Source: an uncultured Alphaproteobacteria bacterium (GTDB lineage Bacteria > Pseudomonadota > Alphaproteobacteria > RF32 > CAG-239). From it: 18,715 nucleotides of DNA. Shown piece after piece: positions 14,389 through 18,715 of the stretch. How positions within the stretch are numbered: position 1 is the stretch's first letter; the number at the start of each line of letters is the position of its first letter. The position numbers were made by a program, and so were the translations under genes. The notes below the pieces were generated by a model. That model was given only the letters and a program-made list of their open reading frames with translations, was not told the DNA's origin and did not search any database. Where the stretch lies: contig UQFU01000026.1 of the NCBI GenBank assembly GCA_900540425.1, positions 1-18,715 on the forward strand, written 5' to 3'.

Positions 14389-15033
14389 ATGGACTTGACT
14401 ATCACTTTTACTTTTTGTGCCCTCGGCGGCTATCTTTTGGGCTCGATTCCTTTCGGACTGGTCATCACCCGTCTGGCCGGATTGGGCGACATCCGCAAAA
14501 TCGGATCGGGCAACATCGGAGCCACCAACGTTTTGCGCACCGGGCATTGGGGATTGGCGCTTCTGACCGTTGTCTGCGACGCCTCCAAAGCCGGCGTTGC
14601 CGCCTTAATCGCCTCTTTTCTCGTACCTGCCGAAGACATGTTCTTCTGCGGCTTTTTGACCACCGCTTCCGTTTTTGCCGGCCTGATTGCCGGTACTGCC
14701 GCCATTGTCGGGCATAACTTTCCGGTCTGGCTCAAGTTCAAAGGCGGCAAAGGCGTCGCTTCCGCATTTGGTTTTTTCCTCGCCACTTCGCCGGTTGTCG
14801 CCGGCATGGCACTGCTGACCTGGCTGGTTATGGCTTTCACAACGCGTTATTCTTCGCTTTCGGCTATTACTGCCGCCGTCATGGTTCCGTTTTTCGCCTT
14901 TTTTCTGTCTTCTCCGGTCAACGCCGTTTTTTACAGTCTGATTGCCCTGCTGGTGCTTTTCCGCCACCGCGGCAACATCGTCCGCCTGCTCAAGGGCGAA
15001 GAAAGCAAAATTTCCTTTAAGAAGAAAAAATGA
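14389..15033 (+). CDS. plsY: Acyl-phosphate:glycerol-3-phosphate acyltransferase PlsY
   Basis: PlsY is an inner-membrane enzyme that acylates glycerol-3-phosphate at position 1 using acyl-phosphate, the first committed step of phospholipid synthesis in most bacteria. The 214 residues form about five to seven membrane helices. The family signatures are present: 'GSIPFGLVITR', 'GSGNIGATNVLRT' (glycerol-3-phosphate loop) and 'VGHNFPVWLKFKGGKGVA'. The ATG at 14389 has GAGG eight bases upstream. The stop overlaps the dprA start in an ATGA arrangement, so the two are translated together. The order plsY-dprA-topA is common in alphaproteobacteria. Confidence 0.96.
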   Translation: MDLTITFTFCALGGYLLGSIPFGLVITRLAGLGDIRKIGSGNIGATNVLRTGHWGLALLTVVCDASKAGVAALIASFLVPAEDMFFCGFLTTASVFAGLIAGTAAIVGHNFPVWLKFKGGKGVASAFGFFLATSPVVAGMALLTWLVMAFTTRYSSLSAITAAVMVPFFAFFLSSPVNAVFYSLIALLVLFRHRGNIVRLLKGEESKISFKKKK

Positions 15034-16142
15034 CCCCAAACGCCGACACCATCAAATGCCTGCAGCTGATTAACTCAGAAAACGTCGGGCCGGTTACATT
15101 TTATAAGCTTCTGGAACGTTATCAAACTTTGGATAACGTTCTGGAAGTTCTGCCCTCGCTCAAAAAATACCGGCTTTTTGCCAAATCCGCGGCCGAACGC
15201 GAATATGAGCGCGCCCAGGCCGCCAAAATCCGTATTGTCACTTTCCAAGACCGGGAATATCCTCAAAACCTCCGGCAGCTGAACGATGCCCCGCCGGTTC
15301 TCTATGTCCGCGGAAACCCAAACCTGCTCAACGCCCCGGCAGCCCTGTCCGTTGTCGGCGCCCGCAACGCTTCCGTCAACGGGCGCAAAACCGCCTCGCG
15401 CATTTCGTATGACCTAACCAACAACGGCATCCTGATTGTCTCCGGCATGGCCCGCGGCATCGATTCGGCCGCCCACAAGGGCGCTATGTATGCCCTGAGG
15501 CAAAAAGGCCCGACCCTGGCCGTGCTCGGCACCGGCGTTGATATCGTTTATCCTCAGGAAAACAAAAATCTTTACGCCCAGATCTGCGAACAAGGAGCGG
15601 TCGTGTCCGAATTTCCGCTCGGCACCGAACCCCAAGCGCAAAATTTTCCCCGCCGCAACCGGATTATTTCCGCCCTTTCGCAGGGAACGCTGATTGTGGA
15701 AGCGACCACGCATTCCGGCTCGCTGACAACGGCGCGGCTGGCACTCGAACAGGGGAAAGACATTTTTGCCGTTCCCGGTTCTCCACAAGACGCCCGGGCG
15801 CAAGGCCCCAACAAATTAATTAAGGAAGGCGCGATTTTGGCAGAATCCGCAGCAGATATTCTGGAATGTTTCAATCCCGAAAAACAAAAACAAATTATAG
15901 AATATGTTGACAAGTTGCAAAAAAATGCCGATTATCCGGCAGTAGACAACTTGGAAACCGACAACGGCCCGGCAGACAATGCCTCGGTTATCGACTGCCT
16001 CAGCCGCGAAGGAACCCATGTTGACGAAATTATCCGGCGCACCGGGCTTGATGCCTCTGCCGTTTCGCTGGCTCTGTTGGAGTTGGAACTCGGCGGAAGG
16101 ATTGAACGCCAGCCCGGCAATAAAGTGGCGCTGATAAAATAG
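15030..16142 (+). CDS. dprA: DNA-processing protein DprA
   Basis: DprA binds incoming single-stranded DNA during natural transformation and loads RecA onto it; many bacteria not known to be competent also carry it. The 370-residue protein has three parts: an N-terminal helical SAM/HhH-like domain ('NSENVGPVTFYKLLERY', about residues 1-60), a Rossmann-like central domain (about 75-285), and a C-terminal winged helix of the DprA_WH type (about 310-370). The central domain carries 'VVGARNAS', 'SGMARGIDSAAHKGA', 'LGTGVDIVYPQENKNLY', 'FPRRNRIISALS' and 'EATTHSGSLTTARLALEQGK'. The linker between the last two domains is acidic and poorly conserved. No other competence gene is present in the window. 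Confidence 0.96.
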   Translation: MTPNADTIKCLQLINSENVGPVTFYKLLERYQTLDNVLEVLPSLKKYRLFAKSAAEREYERAQAAKIRIVTFQDREYPQNLRQLNDAPPVLYVRGNPNLLNAPAALSVVGARNASVNGRKTASRISYDLTNNGILIVSGMARGIDSAAHKGAMYALRQKGPTLAVLGTGVDIVYPQENKNLYAQICEQGAVVSEFPLGTEPQAQNFPRRNRIISALSQGTLIVEATTHSGSLTTARLALEQGKDIFAVPGSPQDARAQGPNKLIKEGAILAESAADILECFNPEKQKQIIEYVDKLQKNADYPAVDNLETDNGPADNASVIDCLSREGTHVDEIIRRTGLDASAVSLALLELELGGRIERQPGNKVALIK

Positions 16143-16166
16143 GTATAAGAATAAAGTGGAAAAGCG

Positions 16167-18620
16167 ATGAAATTAGTTATTGTAGAGTCTCCGGCCAAAG
16201 CCAAAACCATCAACAAATACCTCGGAAGCGACTACAAGGTCCTGGCCAGTTTCGGACACATCCGCGACCTGCCGAGCAAAGACGGCTCCGTCAAACCGGA
16301 TGAAGACTTTGCCATGAGCTGGGAATTAAGCCCCGGCGGCAAAAAGCACCTCAACGACATCATCGCTGCCGTTAAAGACGCCGATACCATTATTCTCGCA
16401 TCCGACCCGGATAGAGAAGGAGAAGCCATTGCCTGGCATATTCTTGAAGAACTGATTGCCCGCAAAAAAATCAAAGACAAAAAAATCGAGCGCGTCGTCT
16501 TTCACGAAATCACCAAACACGCCGTTACCGAAGCGATTAAGAACCCGCGCCAGATTGATGACAACCTGGTATCCGCCTATATGGCGCGCCGCGCGCTCGA
16601 TTACCTGGTCGGCTTTACCCTGTCGCCGGTTTTGTGGCGCAAACTTCCCGGTTCAAAATCCGCCGGGCGCGTCCAGTCCGTTGCATTAAGGCTGGTTTGT
16701 GAACGCGAAACCGAAATTGAAAAATTCAAGTCCGAAGAGTATTGGACCGTCGACGTTGATTTGATGACTTCCAAACAGGCGCTGATTCGTTCGCATCTGG
16801 TTAATCTCGATGGCAAAAAGCTCGAAAAATTCGACCTCAATACCGAGGCCAAAGCTTTGGAAGCCAAAGCCAAAATCGAAGCCCAGACCTTCAGCATCGA
16901 TAATGTTGAACGCAAAAAAGCCAACCGCTACCCGGCACCGCCGTTTACAACCTCGACCTTGCAACAGGAAGCGGCCCGCAAACTGCGCTTTTCGGCAAAA
17001 AAAACCATGCAGATTGCCCAAAAGCTCTATGAAGACGGGTTAATCACCTATATGCGTACCGACGCCGTCAACCTCTCGCAGGAAGCCATTGCCGCCTGCC
17101 GCGAAGCCATTGCCAAATACTTCGGCGAAGCCTACCTGCCCAAAGCGCCCAAAGAATATAAGACCAAATCCAAAAATGCGCAGGAAGCCCATGAAGCCAT
17201 CCGCCCTGCCCATGTTTCGGAAACGCCGAAAAAGATGGAGGCCAAACTCGACAGCGATGCTCATAAGCTTTATGAACTGATTTGGAAAAGAACGGTAGCC
17301 TGCCAGATGAACCCGGCGGTGCTCGACAAGGTCGTCATTGATGCAATTTCCGCCGACCGGCAGATCCTGCTTCGCGCCAACGGACAGGTTATCGAATTTG
17401 ACGGTTTTCTCAAACTTTATCAGGAAAGCCGCGACGATGACAATGAAGATGATGAGAACCGCATCCTTCCGAATGTTGAAAAAGGCGAAGGCGTAGAAAA
17501 AGGCGAAATCCGTCCCGAACAGCATTTCACCACCCCGCCGCCGCGCTATACGGAAGCCAGCCTGGTCAAAAAACTTGAGGAACTGGGCATTGGCCGTCCG
17601 TCCACCTATGCCAGCATTATGGCGGTTTTGCAGGAAAGAAAATATGTCCGGGTCGAAAAACTGCGTTTTATACCCGAAGACCGCGGCCGAATTGTAACCG
17701 TATTTCTCGAAAACTTTTTCAAGAAATACGTTGAATACGACTTTACCGCCCAGTTGGAGGAATTCCTCGATGATGTTTCCAACGGCGAAATGGAATGGAA
17801 AAAGCTGCTCGGCGGTTTTTGGGCCAAATTCATTAAGACCGTGGAATCTGTGCAGCCGCTGCAAATTACCGAGGTTATCAACCGTATTGACGAAGCCCTC
17901 TCCTACCATCTGTTCCCGCCACGCGAAGACGGCTCAGATCCCCGGGTTTGTCCCGAATGCGGCAAAGGACGGCTGAGTATCAAACTCGGCAAATTCGGCG
18001 CTTTCATCGGCTGTTCCAACTATCCGGAATGCAAATACACCAAGCCGCTGGTTGACACCACCGACGAAGAAGCTTCCGCCACGCCAAAGCTTAAGAGCGG
18101 CGAAGATAAAGTTTTAGGTGAACAAAACGGCCTGAAAATTTATCTCAAAAAAGGCCCCTACGGCCACTATCTGCAACTGGGAGAGGACGCTACGGCCACG
18201 ACCGAAAAACCCAAACGCGTCGCCCTGCCCAAAAATCTGGCGCCGGAAGAAGTAACCTTTGAACAGGCTTCAACGCTGGTCAGCCTGCCCAAACAACTCG
18301 GCAACGGCATCGAAGTCAATATCGGCAAATTCGGACAATACATCAAACAAGGCGGGAAATCGCGCTCGCTGACCGGTAATGACAATATTTTCAACATTAC
18401 CTTGGAACGTGCCGAAGAATTACTGAAAAATGTTGCCGAACGTCCGGCCGGAAAAGTCTTGGGGCAGCACCCCAAAGACAAGACGGATATTACTTTAAAT
18501 ACCGGGCGTTACGGTCCATACCTCAAGTGGGGAAAGAACAATTACGCCATTCCTAAAGAATTTAAGGATAAAGAGCTGAACCTTGACGAAGCGCTCAAGA
18601 TTATCGGCAGCAAAAAGTAA
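16167..18620 (+). CDS. topA: DNA topoisomerase I (type IA)
   Basis: TopA relaxes negative supercoils by cutting and rejoining one DNA strand. The 817 residues begin with the Toprim domain: 'VIVESPAKAKTI' (Glu7) and 'SDPDREGEAIAWHI' with Asp80, Asp82 and Glu84. The catalytic tyrosine is Tyr295 in 'GLITYMRTD', and 'RPSTYASIM' lies further along in the cleavage core. A four-Cys zinc ribbon follows (Cys595, Cys598, Cys616, Cys622; C-x2-C-x17-C-x5-C). After it come C-terminal repeats without cysteines, each with a 'GxYGxYL' or 'GKFGQYIK' core, as in alphaproteobacterial TopA. It lies 24 bases after dprA, with GGAAA before the ATG, and is the last gene of this transcript. Confidence 0.98.
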   Translation: MKLVIVESPAKAKTINKYLGSDYKVLASFGHIRDLPSKDGSVKPDEDFAMSWELSPGGKKHLNDIIAAVKDADTIILASDPDREGEAIAWHILEELIARKKIKDKKIERVVFHEITKHAVTEAIKNPRQIDDNLVSAYMARRALDYLVGFTLSPVLWRKLPGSKSAGRVQSVALRLVCERETEIEKFKSEEYWTVDVDLMTSKQALIRSHLVNLDGKKLEKFDLNTEAKALEAKAKIEAQTFSIDNVERKKANRYPAPPFTTSTLQQEAARKLRFSAKKTMQIAQKLYEDGLITYMRTDAVNLSQEAIAACREAIAKYFGEAYLPKAPKEYKTKSKNAQEAHEAIRPAHVSETPKKMEAKLDSDAHKLYELIWKRTVACQMNPAVLDKVVIDAISADRQILLRANGQVIEFDGFLKLYQESRDDDNEDDENRILPNVEKGEGVEKGEIRPEQHFTTPPPRYTEASLVKKLEELGIGRPSTYASIMAVLQERKYVRVEKLRFIPEDRGRIVTVFLENFFKKYVEYDFTAQLEEFLDDVSNGEMEWKKLLGGFWAKFIKTVESVQPLQITEVINRIDEALSYHLFPPREDGSDPRVCPECGKGRLSIKLGKFGAFIGCSNYPECKYTKPLVDTTDEEASATPKLKSGEDKVLGEQNGLKIYLKKGPYGHYLQLGEDATATTEKPKRVALPKNLAPEEVTFEQASTLVSLPKQLGNGIEVNIGKFGQYIKQGGKSRSLTGNDNIFNITLERAEELLKNVAERPAGKVLGQHPKDKTDITLNTGRYGPYLKWGKNNYAIPKEFKDKELNLDEALKIIGSKK

Positions 18621-18655
18621 AAAAATTCCCGAAAGCTGATTTCGGGAATTTTTTT
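18621..18655. terminator. Rho-independent terminator after topA, possibly bidirectional
   Basis: A 10-bp perfect stem ATTCCCGAAA/TTTCGGGAAT (18625-18634 with 18640-18649) has a GCTGA loop. It is flanked by an A run directly after the stop codon and a T run at 18649-18655, so it could also stop transcription from the right on the minus strand. Confidence 0.93.
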
Positions 18656-18693
18656 GACTTGCATTTTCTCTTATTTGCATTAATCTTGTTTCT

Positions 18694-18714
18694 GCATCCG
18701 GGAGAGCCGGGTGC
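18694..18714. other. GC-rich hairpin at the window edge
   Basis: GCATCCGG (18694-18701) pairs with CCGGGTGC (18707-18714), with one T-G pair, around a GAGAG loop. The window ends one base later, so a following T run or gene cannot be seen. It may be the terminator of a gene beyond the edge or part of an RNA. Confidence 0.35.
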
Positions 18715-18715
18715 G

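Noticed and set aside
17040..17909. 289-residue open frame on the minus strand
   Set aside because: It is antisense to the topA core, which is collinear with the family throughout.

Overview
The window looks like a piece of an alphaproteobacterial chromosome. The evidence is the block pyrH-frr-uppS-cdsA-rseP-bamA-lpxD-fabZ on the minus strand, diverging from plsY-dprA-topA on the plus strand, both typical alphaproteobacterial arrangements. The outer-membrane genes (bamA, lpxD, fabZ) show a Gram-negative envelope. A pyruvate:ferredoxin oxidoreductase (nifJ-type) end at the left edge points to anaerobic or fermentative metabolism, so a host-associated anaerobic alphaproteobacterium is my best guess. 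That last step is inference; no rRNA or marker allows a firmer placement.

Layout. 1-594: 3' end of the pyruvate:ferredoxin oxidoreductase gene, closed by a strong terminator. 776-1723 (-): a YdcF/DUF218-like protein. 1911-2588 and 2823-3227 (+): two unrecognised small genes, each with its own terminator. 3269-5111 (-): a two-gene unit of a degenerate, metal-ligand-less M17 (leucyl aminopeptidase-like) protein and an apparently intact M29 aminopeptidase. 5174-6127 (+): Sua5-type threonylcarbamoyl-AMP synthase for tRNA t6A. 6168-14202 (-): the translation/envelope operon, read pyrH to fabZ. 14389-18620 (+): plsY, dprA, topA, then a strong terminator. No stretch over 300 bases lacks a gene. I saw no tRNA, rRNA, CRISPR array or transposase gene.

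How the genes work together. In the minus-strand operon, PyrH makes UDP and Frr recycles ribosomes. UppS makes the undecaprenyl carrier lipid precursor and CdsA makes CDP-diacylglycerol. RseP is an intramembrane protease, BamA assembles outer-membrane proteins, and LpxD and FabZ act in lipid A and fatty acid synthesis. On the other strand PlsY feeds phospholipid synthesis, and DprA and TopA act on DNA.

The most unusual part is the 239-bp gap between bamA and lpxD, where many relatives carry skp. It holds a 129-bp, nearly fully palindromic element (7779-7907) directly abutting a diverged partial copy (7691-7778). Hairpin stems in the two copies differ by compensated base pairs, and the outer end of the complete copy coincides exactly with the bamA stop codon. 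The second notable item is the M17-like pseudoenzyme translationally coupled to the M29 peptidase. dxr (usually between cdsA and rseP) and lpxA (usually after fabZ) are also absent from their customary positions.
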